Shown: positions 37,392-46,841 of the stretch, in pieces
How the letters are laid out: each line of letters opens with the position of its first letter
Position numbering within the stretch: position 1 is the first letter of the stretch
Assembly: GCA_013001465.1 (NCBI GenBank)
Contig: JABDMM010000115.1
Span: 1-64,000 of the forward strand
Length of the DNA: 64,000 nt
Direction of reading: 5' to 3'
Source of the DNA: Chitinophagales bacterium
GTDB lineage: Bacteria; Bacteroidota; Bacteroidia; Chitinophagales; JABDMM01
Translations under genes and position numbers: made by a program
Notes under the pieces: model-generated
Told to the model about the DNA's origin: nothing
Seen by the model: only the letters and a program-made list of their open reading frames with translations
Database searches by the model: none

Positions 37392-37741
37392 GTAATATTA
37401 AGCTCAAATATCACCTGCCGATTTTATTCTGGGTGATCCTAACAATATTTTTATCCTTAACACCCGGCAATGAGTTGCCCAAGATAAACTTTTGGCAACA
37501 TGACAAGATCCTTCATTTTATATTCTACACAGTAATGTCTGTTTTTGGAAGGTGGAGTATAACACAACAATATAAACTATCACGAATACGTTTGAAAATA
37601 AAGGCAGTACTCTTTATACTTATATCTGCTTTTAGTATCTTGATTGAAATTTTACAGGGAGAATTGATAAATGGACGATATTTTGATATTTTTGATATTC
37701 TCGCTAATTTGCTGGGTACGTTTTTTGGATTGATCATATAA
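37388..37741 (+). CDS. VanZ-like membrane protein
   Basis: 117 residues with a TTG start overlapping the gcvH stop. The next in-frame ATG lies inside a membrane helix. Four hydrophobic helices, with the family features LTPGNELP, HDKILHFIFYTVM and a final EILQ...GRYFDIFDILANLLGT. VanZ-family proteins are small membrane proteins of largely unknown role; the founding member gives weak teicoplanin resistance, and nothing here suggests that use. Position after gcvH is common in Flavobacteriia. Confidence 0.85.
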   Translation: MSNIKLKYHLPILFWVILTIFLSLTPGNELPKINFWQHDKILHFIFYTVMSVFGRWSITQQYKLSRIRLKIKAVLFILISAFSILIEILQGELINGRYFDIFDILANLLGTFFGLII

Positions 37742-37751
37742 TCAATAACAT

Positions 37752-38618
37752 ATGGTTTTATTATTTGTAGGAAAAACAATTTTATATCTTATCGGTGGCT
37801 TGATAGCCTATATAGGTATCATTCTTGGGATATCATATGGTATCAAAGCACTTGTAAACATTAAAAACAGAGATAAAATAATTGAAGAGAACAGGAACAA
37901 TCCTGAAATGCAGCCTGCATATATAAAAAAGTATCCAGAAGCGGATCTGAGAAATTTTTCAAAGATGGCATTTCTTGTAGGGATGATTTTTGCTCTTACT
38001 ACTGTGATCTTTGCATTCACATTTACACCTAGTGATAAGGGGCCGCAAGATCTTGGGACATATCTTGAAGAGGAAGATTTTGAGATAGAACCACCACAAA
38101 CTCAGCAAAAACCACCACCTCCCCCACCTCCTCCACCACCTGAAATTGAAATCGTGGAAGATGAGGAAGTACTCGAAGAAGAACCTGAAATCGAAGATAT
38201 TGAAGTTGAGGAGGATGAAATAATTGAAGCTCCTATTATCGAGGAAGAAGAGCCGGCAGAGCCAGACTTTTTTACTATTGTAGAGGACATGCCTGCTTTC
38301 AAGGGATGTGAAAATGTAAAGAACAAAGACGAACGTAAAAAATGTACTGATCTGGAAATCCAAAAATATCTTGCTAAGATCCGTTATCCACCTCAGGCTA
38401 AGGAACTGGAGATAGAAGGAACTGTAATTATTCGTTTCCTTGTAGATAAGACCGGTGAAGTAGCCGAAGCAACTTTGGTTCGAGGTCCAGATAAAATCTT
38501 GAATGATGCCGCTTTACAGCACGTTAAAAACATGCCTAGATGGACACCTGGAAAGCAACGTGGGAAACCTGTGAGAGTGCAGTACATTGTACCTATTAAG
38601 TTCAGATTACAATACTGA
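37752..38618 (+). CDS. tonB: Energy transducer TonB
   Basis: 288 residues. Two N-terminal hydrophobic helices, about 4-27 (LYLIGGLIAYIGIILGISYG) and about 75-95 (MAFLVGMIFALTTVIFAF). Then a periplasmic spacer with a run of ten prolines and an acidic Glu-rich stretch, and a C-terminal TonB domain (IRYPPQAKELEIEGTVIIRF, WTPGKQRGKPVRVQYIVP). TonB passes inner-membrane proton-motive energy to receptors such as the one at 4095. ExbB and ExbD are not in the window. The extra helix is atypical of one-anchor TonB. It lies 10 bases after the VanZ-like gene. Confidence 0.92.
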   Translation: MVLLFVGKTILYLIGGLIAYIGIILGISYGIKALVNIKNRDKIIEENRNNPEMQPAYIKKYPEADLRNFSKMAFLVGMIFALTTVIFAFTFTPSDKGPQDLGTYLEEEDFEIEPPQTQQKPPPPPPPPPPEIEIVEDEEVLEEEPEIEDIEVEEDEIIEAPIIEEEEPAEPDFFTIVEDMPAFKGCENVKNKDERKKCTDLEIQKYLAKIRYPPQAKELEIEGTVIIRFLVDKTGEVAEATLVRGPDKILNDAALQHVKNMPRWTPGKQRGKPVRVQYIVPIKFRLQY

Positions 38619-38619
38619 T

Positions 38620-39663
38620 CTAATTTTTTAACAATTCTTTAAACGATTGGATCTGACTTTCGTCCCCTAGTATTATAAGTTTTGAGTCTAGAGTTAGACT
38701 TTCTGAATCCTGCGGGTTGATAATGAAATCCCCATTGTCTTTTCTCAACGCTACGATATATGCACCGGTTTGATTTCTGACATCCAATTCGCCTAGGGTT
38801 CTTTTGACTTCTTTTTGAGCTAAATTATCTACTGTGCATTCTTCAAAATAAATGTTTACTCCTCTATGAGAAACTTCATTCAGGAACTCTACCAAATTAG
38901 GCTTGGTAACAAGTTGTGCCATATGTAATCCACCTACATGTTCCGGCATGATAACGTGAGTTGCTCCGGCATGCTTTAACTTCTGTTGGGATGAGCGATT
39001 TGATGCTCTACTGATAATATTAATATCCTTATTTAACTGAATTGCTGAAAGAACTACATATACATTGTCAGCATCTTTAGGTAAAGTAGTAATAAGTGTC
39101 TTTGCTTGCTCTACGTTAAGCTGAATTAGGTGATCTTCGTCTGTTGCATCACCTTCAACAACCCGGAAAGGTTTGTCACCCTCGAATTCTTCTATAATTT
39201 GCGGATTGGATTCTATGATCACAAATTCCTTCCCTTCATTGTGTAACTCCTCTACGATCTGCTTTCCCAGCCTCCCAAATCCACAAACAATGATATGATC
39301 TTTTAGTTTGGAAATTTCTCGTTGCATTCTGATAGATTTAATTACGCTTTTAAGTTCACCATCGATGATCATCGTCGTCATCGTGCTAATAAAGTATGCA
39401 AAAATACCGATATTGGATAAGATCAAGACTGCAGTAAATACTCTGCCTCCGTCTGATAGCGGCTTGACTTCTGTAAATCCGACCGTTGAGACAGTAATTA
39501 TCGTCATGTATAAAGCCTCTAGAAAGCTGTAGCTCTCAAGAATCATATACCCGACTATTCCCGACAGCAGGATAAAAACAAACAGTGTGATTGCAGTATA
39601 AATACGTCTCAGAAAATTCTTTCTAATAGCACGAGACCTCCGATCTATATGAAAATGTTGCAT
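38620..39663 (-). CDS. Two-helix potassium channel with RCK/TrkA-N domain
   Basis: 347 residues. Two membrane helices (about 20-42 and 70-95) flank a pore loop with selectivity filter TVSTVGFTE, in which Phe replaces the usual Tyr of TVGYG. A cytoplasmic RCK domain follows (HIIVCGFGRLGKQIVEEL, a Rossmann motif near 120) and a TrkA-C-like end (about 265-347). The layout resembles MthK-type ligand-gated K+ channels. The nucleotide or ion that gates it cannot be read. It is convergent with tonB (1-base gap) and divergent from the TPR gene. Confidence 0.88.
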   Translation of the reverse strand: MQHFHIDRRSRAIRKNFLRRIYTAITLFVFILLSGIVGYMILESYSFLEALYMTIITVSTVGFTEVKPLSDGGRVFTAVLILSNIGIFAYFISTMTTMIIDGELKSVIKSIRMQREISKLKDHIIVCGFGRLGKQIVEELHNEGKEFVIIESNPQIIEEFEGDKPFRVVEGDATDEDHLIQLNVEQAKTLITTLPKDADNVYVVLSAIQLNKDINIISRASNRSSQQKLKHAGATHVIMPEHVGGLHMAQLVTKPNLVEFLNEVSHRGVNIYFEECTVDNLAQKEVKRTLGELDVRNQTGAYIVALRKDNGDFIINPQDSESLTLDSKLIILGDESQIQSFKELLKN

Positions 39664-39813
39664 TAGGGCTGAAAAATAGAAATAACTTTTGAATTACATG
39701 TTTGAGTATATGTAGGAACTACCAACAATTACACCCATAATTCGTTTTAACTTAATATCCATCGTATTTTTATGAAATTAATGGTATCACTTTTGCGTTG
39801 TATAGCAACTGAT

Positions 39814-41640
39814 ATGAAAAGAAATTCTATACTTATAATTTTACTACTGCTTTTTGGCGTCGTGATTGGTCAAACCGATCAGGATCATGCTCTTGCTCAG
39901 CAATATTATTCCAACGGCGAGTATGAAAAAGCAGCAGAATTGTATGAAAAGCTTTGGGATAAAAATCCTGGAAATACTTTCTATTACAGCAGCTTGTTTA
40001 GAACTCTACTGAGTCTGAAAGACTACGACGCGCTGGAAAAAGTTATTAAAAAACAATCCAAAAGAGACAAGAACAATCCCAAATACCTTGTGGATATGGG
40101 ATATGTCTATAAACAAAGAGGTGAGCTTAATGAAGGTGAAAAGAGCTATGACGATGCTCTCAAGAGTATGTCGGCAGATGAGCGCTTGATCCGAAGTCTC
40201 GCAAATACCTTCAACTCCTTTCGTGAAGATGAATATGTAGTCCTTACTTATGAAAAGGGTGCCGAGCTACTCAACAACAGACTTGTATTTAGTTTTGAGC
40301 TTGCTAATGCATATCAAAATGCAGGGAAAGATGCCAAAGCAGTTGAGAATTATCTTTTTGCAATTGAAAAAAATCAGAATCAACTTCAAAGAGTTAAGAA
40401 TAATATCCAAAATTCAAAGGCCAAAAAAGCCCTGTTTAATGAATTGGAGACGCAGCTGTATAAAAAAATACAGCGAAATCCCGATCGGGATGTTTATCCC
40501 GACCTTCTAATTTGGTTGTATGTACAAAGAAAAGATTTTGAGTCTGCTCTGATCCAGGCAAAAGCAATAGACCGAAGAAAAAAAGAAAACGGTATGAGAG
40601 TATATCGCCTCGCAAAGGCAGCTCTTACAGAAAAAAATTATGAAAGTGCGATCGATGCATACGAATATATTCTGGATAAAGGGAAAGCAAACGATTTGTA
40701 TGTAACTGCAAAGAGAGAATTGTTGAACTGCCGTAAAGAACGTTTGGAAAATAATGTGGACTACACAGTTCAGGATGTAAATTTTTTAAGGAAAGAGTAC
40801 TTATCTTTTCTAGATGAAAATGGCAAAAATCCGGCAACTGCCTCTACGATAAGGGAACTGGCTCAGCTGGAAGCATTTTATTCTCACGATCTCGACGCGG
40901 CGATCGGTATACTGGAAGAACTCATAGCTATGCCAAGTCTTCCTGGCAAGATCAAATCTATGTGTAAACTTGACCTTGGAGATTATTATGTACTGAAAGG
41001 GGATGTTTGGGAAGCCACTTTACTTTATGCCCAGGTCGATAAATCTGAAAAGGACTCTCCTATCGGTGAGGATGCCAGATTTAGAAATGCTAAACTTTCG
41101 TACTATAAAGGAGAATTTGAATGGGCGCAGGCGCAATTGAATATTTTAAAAGCTTCTACCACAGAGCTGATCGCGAATGATGCTTTGAACTTGTCGATCT
41201 TTATTATGGATAACTTAGGACTAGACACTGTTTTACTTCCCATGGAAATGTTCTCCAGGGCGGAACTTCTCATGTTCCAAAATAGAGACGATGATGCAAT
41301 AGAAGTCTTGGACTCGATCAATCTATATTTTCCCGGACATAACCTCACTGATGATATTCTCTTTGCTAAAGCTAAGATCCATTTCAGGAAAAAGGATTTT
41401 CCTAAAACACAGGAATTTCTAGAAAATGTAATTAATATTTATGGCGATGATCTTCTTGCAGATGATGCTACTTTTATGCTGGCAGAAATGCATGAAAAGC
41501 AATTTGGAGATACAGAAAAAGCCATGGAGCTATACAAGGATATCATCATCAACTTCAAAGACAGTGTTCTTGTTGTCGAGGCCCGGAAACGATTCAGATC
41601 ATTAAGAGGAGATTTTGTTGTACCAGAACAATTTAACTAG
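39814..41640 (+). CDS. Exported tetratricopeptide repeat protein
   Basis: About 608 residues from MKRNSILIILLLLFGVVIGQ; the tracked ATG at 39772 adds 14 residues before the signal peptide. Many TPR helix pairs fill the protein, for example AQQYYSNGEYEKAAELYEKLW (first), AKAALTEKNYESAIDAYEYIL, and AKIHFRKKDFPKTQEFLENV near the end. The domain is expected in the periplasm as a scaffold. TPR proteins of this kind accompany envelope assembly in Bacteroidota, but no partner is visible and the specific role is unknown. CACTTTTG, a one-mismatch -7 element, lies just before the preferred start. Confidence 0.82.
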   Translation: MKRNSILIILLLLFGVVIGQTDQDHALAQQYYSNGEYEKAAELYEKLWDKNPGNTFYYSSLFRTLLSLKDYDALEKVIKKQSKRDKNNPKYLVDMGYVYKQRGELNEGEKSYDDALKSMSADERLIRSLANTFNSFREDEYVVLTYEKGAELLNNRLVFSFELANAYQNAGKDAKAVENYLFAIEKNQNQLQRVKNNIQNSKAKKALFNELETQLYKKIQRNPDRDVYPDLLIWLYVQRKDFESALIQAKAIDRRKKENGMRVYRLAKAALTEKNYESAIDAYEYILDKGKANDLYVTAKRELLNCRKERLENNVDYTVQDVNFLRKEYLSFLDENGKNPATASTIRELAQLEAFYSHDLDAAIGILEELIAMPSLPGKIKSMCKLDLGDYYVLKGDVWEATLLYAQVDKSEKDSPIGEDARFRNAKLSYYKGEFEWAQAQLNILKASTTELIANDALNLSIFIMDNLGLDTVLLPMEMFSRAELLMFQNRDDDAIEVLDSINLYFPGHNLTDDILFAKAKIHFRKKDFPKTQEFLENVINIYGDDLLADDATFMLAEMHEKQFGDTEKAMELYKDIIINFKDSVLVVEARKRFRSLRGDFVVPEQFN

Positions 41641-41713
41641 CTCCGTTCTACTTATCTCAATATGCATTCCTTTTCTTTAGTTTGTAGGATAAAACTTGAA
41701 ACCTGAGTTCTAA

Positions 41714-41754
41714 CAATAAAAAAACCACGGTACAAAAAATTCATACCGTGGTTT
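41714..41754 (-). terminator. Rho-independent terminator for the 1517-residue T9SS gene
   Basis: On the minus strand AAACCACGGTA pairs with TACCGTGGTTT (11 perfect pairs, 11-base loop), followed by a run of T. The run lies on the minus-strand side, so it terminates the leftward gene best, but the hairpin may also stop the convergent TPR transcript. Confidence 0.88.
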
Positions 41755-41775
41755 AAATAAATTAACGATTTACTG

Positions 41776-44700
41776 TTATTGAACTATAATAAGTTTCTCA
41801 GTAAAGCTTTCAGTATCTGTTTTAATAATGACGTTGTAATAACCCGCCGCCAGAGATTCTACATTTATTGTTCTGTTTTGAACATCCGATCTCAACATTT
41901 CTTTTCCACTCAAATCCAGAATTGTCACTGAGAACTCGCCAACATGATCATGTAGTTTAAGCGAAAATGAGCCCTGTGTTGGATTTGGATAGATCATTGC
42001 ACTTGGATTCAGTTGTGCCACATCAACTTTTGCAGGTGGTGCTGGTGGTGTTGTAAAGGTAGTAACGTTTACAGTATTGGGATTTGTGAATACGACCACA
42101 CCAGGTCCGTCCTGACAAGCAGCTTGAACTGTCCAGCTAAAACATGTATTTGCTGCCAGACCGCCAACATTTCTTGAAGTATTGGTTTTGCCTGCAATAT
42201 CCAAAGAAGTTCCAAAACTGGTACAGACACCACCAGACACTCTATATCCGATGACTTGATTATAAGCGATCTGATTCCAATTTAAAGTAGCAGTGGTCTG
42301 TGTAATATTGGTAGTGCTAAGACCAGCAGGTGCATCACACGTTCCTGTTGTAAACTGAGTAAGACCAGACCAAGGAGTAAACACTGTACCCGCCTGATCA
42401 CAAACAGCACGAACTTCCCATTGGTAAGTTGCACCAGATGATAAATTTGTTGCCTGTATTTGGCCTGAAGTACCGGACACCGTTAAATTAACATTACTCG
42501 GATCGGTTACTTTCTTACCACGAACCTGGAAAGTGTTCGTCCCCGGAAGGACATCCCAAACCAATTTTGCACGAGTTAATCGAATATCTATGGTAGTAAC
42601 TCCTGTGACGGTTGCACTAGGGCTGCAATTCGATGGCTCATCGATCACGACCTGATCTGTGGCCGTGCAACCAACTGCATCGGTAACGGTCACAAAGTAT
42701 GTACCTGCAGAGATACCACTGATATCTTCCGTTGTCGCCGTGTTCGACCAGAAATAAGTGTATGGAGAAATTCCACCGCTAACAGTTAAATCGGCTGAAC
42801 CATCTGAAGCTCCCGTCGAAGATGCATTTGTTCCGACAATGGAAGTTGCGATCGATGAAGGGACAATTGAAGTGGCTGCAGATCTTCCGCTGCTAGAACA
42901 ACCAGGAATTAACAATTCCATATTATAAAAGAAGTAGTAGTAAGCAGCCAAGTTATTGTCTGTACCTGTAATTGTTACATTTCCGCTTGGTGAGACATAT
43001 GGGTATGAAGCACCTGAGAAATTTCTAAATAAGTTGCTGGATGTCTCCGCTTCAATTAAAATACCTGTACCTGCAGGTAGTTCCAGATTAAGTTCATACC
43101 TGGCATCTACGTCCATAAATACAGTAACTGAACTAAACAACACATCATTCTCATCATATACATTGAAAGTTCTGTTAGCTGCCGAACCGGGGTAGAAGAA
43201 AGCAGATTTCAAAGTTACCGGTTGGTTTACATTCAATAATAAACCTTGGCGGGAATTGTAAAAACCACCGCCACCGATCGTATTATCTATTACACCTACA
43301 AATTCATTTGTTTCGGTTGTTGCTTCACAATACAATGTTGTCGTTGAAGAAATACTTATGGTTAAGCTGGTATCTGTACCAACAATATTTCCTCCAACAG
43401 CAGAATCGTACCAAACAAAAGCATCTCCAATACCTGAAGCAGAGAATGTCGCCATTCCACCTCCACAGACCGTATCACCTGAAACTGTGGGTAGTGGTGG
43501 GCTAAGTAAACTTTCAAATACAAGTGATATGGTATCATTCGATGCCTTGCCATCTCCGTCTCTGTTAGTCCAGGCTTTAATTACATTCTCGCCCGGTGTA
43601 GTAAGGTCGACAGTTGCATTAAGCGTGAATACTGCCTGAGATCCGGCAACTAAGAGAGATGCAATGGTAACAGTATCATGTGTTACCGTTCCACCATTGA
43701 CCTGGAATGCCAAAGGAATATCTTCAGGGCCACTAATTGTTGCTGAAGCAAAGTTTTTGATCGTCAACGAAATTGCTTCATTGGCCGTGAGGTCACAACC
43801 CTCAGAAGTACTAATATCGACCACTCCTACATCGTTGAGAGATATTTCACGGATCAGTACATTATCAAAGCCAAATCCATCATCCTGAACAGATCCATCC
43901 GCTCCGAAAGCGACCCTTAGGAATACTTCTGGTTCACCTACGAAGATATTAAGATCATGCCTAGCAGTTACCCAGCCACCGCTTCCATTTGAAGTAGAAG
44001 CCCGACCAGTCCATCCTTGAGATGAGCCGCCCGGAGAGCCATTGATTGTATTGTCATTGTACCAATTATCTGGTTCTCCAAAGGAACCAACCGTTGTCCA
44101 ACTTTCTCCAAAATCTGTAGATCCTTGTAAAACAGCTCCATCAAAACTAAATTCTGAATTCCACCAGACATCCATAAGTATTTCAATACTCGATAGTGCT
44201 CCAAAATTTAAACATGGACTCTCAACATAAGAATTCTCATTAGGATTATAGAACCCGGCTTCACCCACACTATTGAGAGATGTAGTATCCGCACCACCAG
44301 TTGTCCAAGCCTGTGTTCCATCAGAAGCTCCTTTAATCGTATTGTGGCCTGGCACACCTAAAGCCCACGTATTTCCACTACCTGATGATGACCACCCTGC
44401 AGAACCGCTTTCAAAACTTTCTAAATATGGGAATATTGCTACCGAAGGAACATTCTTAAATGACACAACAGCAGCATCATTTGTTGAGTTTGGGTCAGCG
44501 TTTTGTTTGATTTTAATAGCTACCTGATAATTTCCATATGCGGATAGATCAACCTGAGTTGGGAAAATATAAAATTTAGTCCCTCCGGGATTGATACCTG
44601 TTGTTATTGTATCTGTAAGAATTCCACTATTGATTTCTCCAGTGACTTGAACCTCTACAGCAATAGGAGGTGAAGCAACTACTTCTCCAAAGTTTTTAAT

Positions 44701-46329
44701 TGCTACGAACACCAACTCGCTCGATGATAGGTCACATCCATTGGAAGGTGCATAGACAGTAGCGATTCCTACATCCGGAATAGTTGGATCTGAAACTTTA
44801 AAATCATCTATACAAATATCGCTTGTAAAAGTACTCCCCCGAACAGCCCTGAAACGTATTTGAACAGTTTTATTCAAGTATGCTGTAAGTGTGTCTTTTA
44901 CTTCGATCCACGGATCGCTTCCTGCAGCTTGTTGTGAGCTATCTATAAAAGGTATAAAGTCTAAGACCCATCCTGTACCATCGTTGATATCAAAATGCAA
45001 TTCACCCATGGCAGCTCCGTACATGTGAAACCAAAAGCTGAGGACCGGAAGAGAAACACCTGACAAATCTATTTCCGGGCTCACTAACATGGCAGTGTCC
45101 CCTGTTGCACCGCTAGAAGATTCAGTATACATATATATTCCACCCGAAGAACCAAAATTAGTGTGATCGTAAAAAGGACCTGTACCTGATGAATTTTCGT
45201 TAGCTCCTGTTGCATCTTCAACATACCACTGATAAGCAGTTTCTGAGGAAGACGTCCAATCATTTAACAATACTCCCGGACTTCCAACAATAAACGTTTC
45301 AAAATCCTCTTTATATGGAACAGGCTTTGGGCCAATACTTACCACTGTTATACAAAGTGTGTCATTTGAGGGATCCTCATCAATTCCACCATTTGGGCTT
45401 TGGGTCCATGCACATATAGTGTATGTTCCTGTCCCAAATGTATCTAAGCCTATAGAAACTGTATCTGAAAACTTATTAATTCCAACAGAAGGTCCGGAAT
45501 AAGCAACAGGTCCAAAATTAGTTGTACTGCCGCCATCGAGGGTTACCGAAGCATATAGATCAACAGTACTTATAATTGTACCGCCAAGGTTTTTGAAAAT
45601 CACATCTATAGAAACCGGTCCCTGATCCTGACTTGCCTGAAAATTCGGAAAAGATGTTACAGAAACATCAAGAGAAGGCGGAGGAGAGTATGAAATTAAG
45701 AGATTGGGTCTTCTATTAGGGTTTGTGGGGTCTACAATATCAAGAGTAGTTGGCGTTGAACTTCCAAAATCTCCAATGGTTTGTAAGCCCGCAGCAGTTG
45801 AAAATCTCCAGTTAATTCCTCCATTAACCGGAGGGTCAATAGCTGATATATCGAAATCTATTGACACCTGAAGGTCACCTCCCGTATAAGTAAATGGTGT
45901 TACCGGTATCATGATCCAACCTACAGTATCACCTACCTGAAAAGTAGTAGTAGATAGAACATTAGTCGCAGTTGGAATGACCTGGGTTGCCCAATTGACC
46001 CCTGAAAGGAGTGATGTTTTGTTGACATTCTCCAGGTAGATATCCAGACTCGCATCTATAAGTGTTTTATTCGTATTCGCCTTGTAAAATGCAATTTTTG
46101 TTATGACTGATCCTGAGTCCAGCGCAGCGAGCTCACCAGAAGTAAACAAGTAAGAGTATCTGCTAAAGTCAAAAACATTTGTTGGAGATGGCTTGTAAAA
46201 TGGGCCATATAATGTTGAAACTGTAGTCTCAGTTCCTATCTGAGTAGTGAATTGAGCAGACGCCGTCGTGATCCCAATTATGCATACCAATAGTAATGGC
46301 ATTAGGAATCTGGTAAAGGTACCTTTCAT
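41776..46329 (-). CDS. Giant T9SS type A sorting domain surface protein with SprB and FN3 repeats
   Basis: 1517 residues. After the signal peptide (ending TASAQ) come beta-sandwich and CARDB-like repeats (about 220-350), two MAM-like domains (about 345-520 and 640-790), further CARDB-like repeats, an Ig-like domain (about 950-1010, [16 protein letters not shown]), one SprB-type repeat (about 1165-1230, [13 protein letters not shown]...[11 protein letters not shown]), two fibronectin type III domains (about 1245-1430) and a T9SS sorting domain ([12 protein letters not shown]). SprB repeats occur in the gliding adhesin SprB, so an adhesive surface role is inferred. No enzyme motif is visible. 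A strong terminator follows. Confidence 0.88.
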   Translation of the reverse strand: MKGTFTRFLMPLLLVCIIGITTASAQFTTQIGTETTVSTLYGPFYKPSPTNVFDFSRYSYLFTSGELAALDSGSVITKIAFYKANTNKTLIDASLDIYLENVNKTSLLSGVNWATQVIPTATNVLSTTTFQVGDTVGWIMIPVTPFTYTGGDLQVSIDFDISAIDPPVNGGINWRFSTAAGLQTIGDFGSSTPTTLDIVDPTNPNRRPNLLISYSPPPSLDVSVTSFPNFQASQDQGPVSIDVIFKNLGGTIISTVDLYASVTLDGGSTTNFGPVAYSGPSVGINKFSDTVSIGLDTFGTGTYTICAWTQSPNGGIDEDPSNDTLCITVVSIGPKPVPYKEDFETFIVGSPGVLLNDWTSSSETAYQWYVEDATGANENSSGTGPFYDHTNFGSSGGIYMYTESSSGATGDTAMLVSPEIDLSGVSLPVLSFWFHMYGAAMGELHFDINDGTGWVLDFIPFIDSSQQAAGSDPWIEVKDTLTAYLNKTVQIRFRAVRGSTFTSDICIDDFKVSDPTIPDVGIATVYAPSNGCDLSSSELVFVAIKNFGEVVASPPIAVEVQVTGEINSGILTDTITTGINPGGTKFYIFPTQVDLSAYGNYQVAIKIKQNADPNSTNDAAVVSFKNVPSVAIFPYLESFESGSAGWSSSGSGNTWALGVPGHNTIKGASDGTQAWTTGGADTTSLNSVGEAGFYNPNENSYVESPCLNFGALSSIEILMDVWWNSEFSFDGAVLQGSTDFGESWTTVGSFGEPDNWYNDNTINGSPGGSSQGWTGRASTSNGSGGWVTARHDLNIFVGEPEVFLRVAFGADGSVQDDGFGFDNVLIREISLNDVGVVDISTSEGCDLTANEAISLTIKNFASATISGPEDIPLAFQVNGGTVTHDTVTIASLLVAGSQAVFTLNATVDLTTPGENVIKAWTNRDGDGKASNDTISLVFESLLSPPLPTVSGDTVCGGGMATFSASGIGDAFVWYDSAVGGNIVGTDTSLTISISSTTTLYCEATTETNEFVGVIDNTIGGGGFYNSRQGLLLNVNQPVTLKSAFFYPGSAANRTFNVYDENDVLFSSVTVFMDVDARYELNLELPAGTGILIEAETSSNLFRNFSGASYPYVSPSGNVTITGTDNNLAAYYYFFYNMELLIPGCSSSGRSAATSIVPSSIATSIVGTNASSTGASDGSADLTVSGGISPYTYFWSNTATTEDISGISAGTYFVTVTDAVGCTATDQVVIDEPSNCSPSATVTGVTTIDIRLTRAKLVWDVLPGTNTFQVRGKKVTDPSNVNLTVSGTSGQIQATNLSSGATYQWEVRAVCDQAGTVFTPWSGLTQFTTGTCDAPAGLSTTNITQTTATLNWNQIAYNQVIGYRVSGGVCTSFGTSLDIAGKTNTSRNVGGLAANTCFSWTVQAACQDGPGVVVFTNPNTVNVTTFTTPPAPPAKVDVAQLNPSAMIYPNPTQGSFSLKLHDHVGEFSVTILDLSGKEMLRSDVQNRTINVESLAAGYYNVIIKTDTESFTEKLIIVQ

Positions 46330-46526
46330 AATGTAATAAGTTTTAGGGTTAATTCTTGTACAAGATTGAGTTTAATAACATTAAATGTACACATTTTTTA
46401 ATGAAACAAAAATTATATAACTCTAATTAATATAGGTCTTAAGCAGCTTTAAGGACTGGAAAAGGTCTGTTAAAATTCTAAAATTAATGTGAAGATTGGT
46501 TTATTATTGTTTAAAATAAGCAAGCT

Positions 46527-46841
46527 ATGTTTATCTATAATGTAACAGTAAAAATAGATCTCGACGTACATGATAAATGGCTCGACTGGATGTTATCGGT
46601 GCACATTCCGGATGTTATGAAAACAGGGTATTTTATTGATAATCAAATATTCAGGATACTTCAGTCTGACGAAAGTGAAGGCATATCCTATGCAATTCAA
46701 TATACTGCCCGAAATTTTGGAGATTATAATGAATATCAAAATTCTGAAGCCGCACGATTACAAAAAGAACATAGTGAGAAATTTGAAGGTAAGTTTATCG
46801 CATACAGGACTCTAATGCGACCTCTTGCTCATTCTGAGTAA
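46527..46841 (+). CDS. DUF4286 family protein
   Basis: 104 residues with no signal peptide. The sequence (FIYNVTVKIDLDVHDKWLDWM, HIPDVMKTGYF, FEGKFIAYRTLM) matches the short DUF4286 family, which is frequent in Bacteroidota and predicted to adopt a ferredoxin-like alpha/beta fold similar to dimeric monooxygenase-like proteins. The role is unknown. The 3' end overlaps the MurF-Alr gene by 13 bases in convergent orientation. Confidence 0.85.
   Translation: MFIYNVTVKIDLDVHDKWLDWMLSVHIPDVMKTGYFIDNQIFRILQSDESEGISYAIQYTARNFGDYNEYQNSEAARLQKEHSEKFEGKFIAYRTLMRPLAHSE

Noticed and set aside
38116-38145. Proline-codon run in tonB as a simple sequence repeat locus
   Set aside because: The CCx repeats encode the normal TonB proline spacer; codons are mixed, so slippage is not indicated.
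46354-46365. Perfect 12-base palindrome TCTTGTACAAGA upstream of the 1517-residue T9SS gene as an operator
   Set aside because: Perfect 12-base palindromes are expected about 16 times in 64 kb by chance, and no second copy or regulator supports it.
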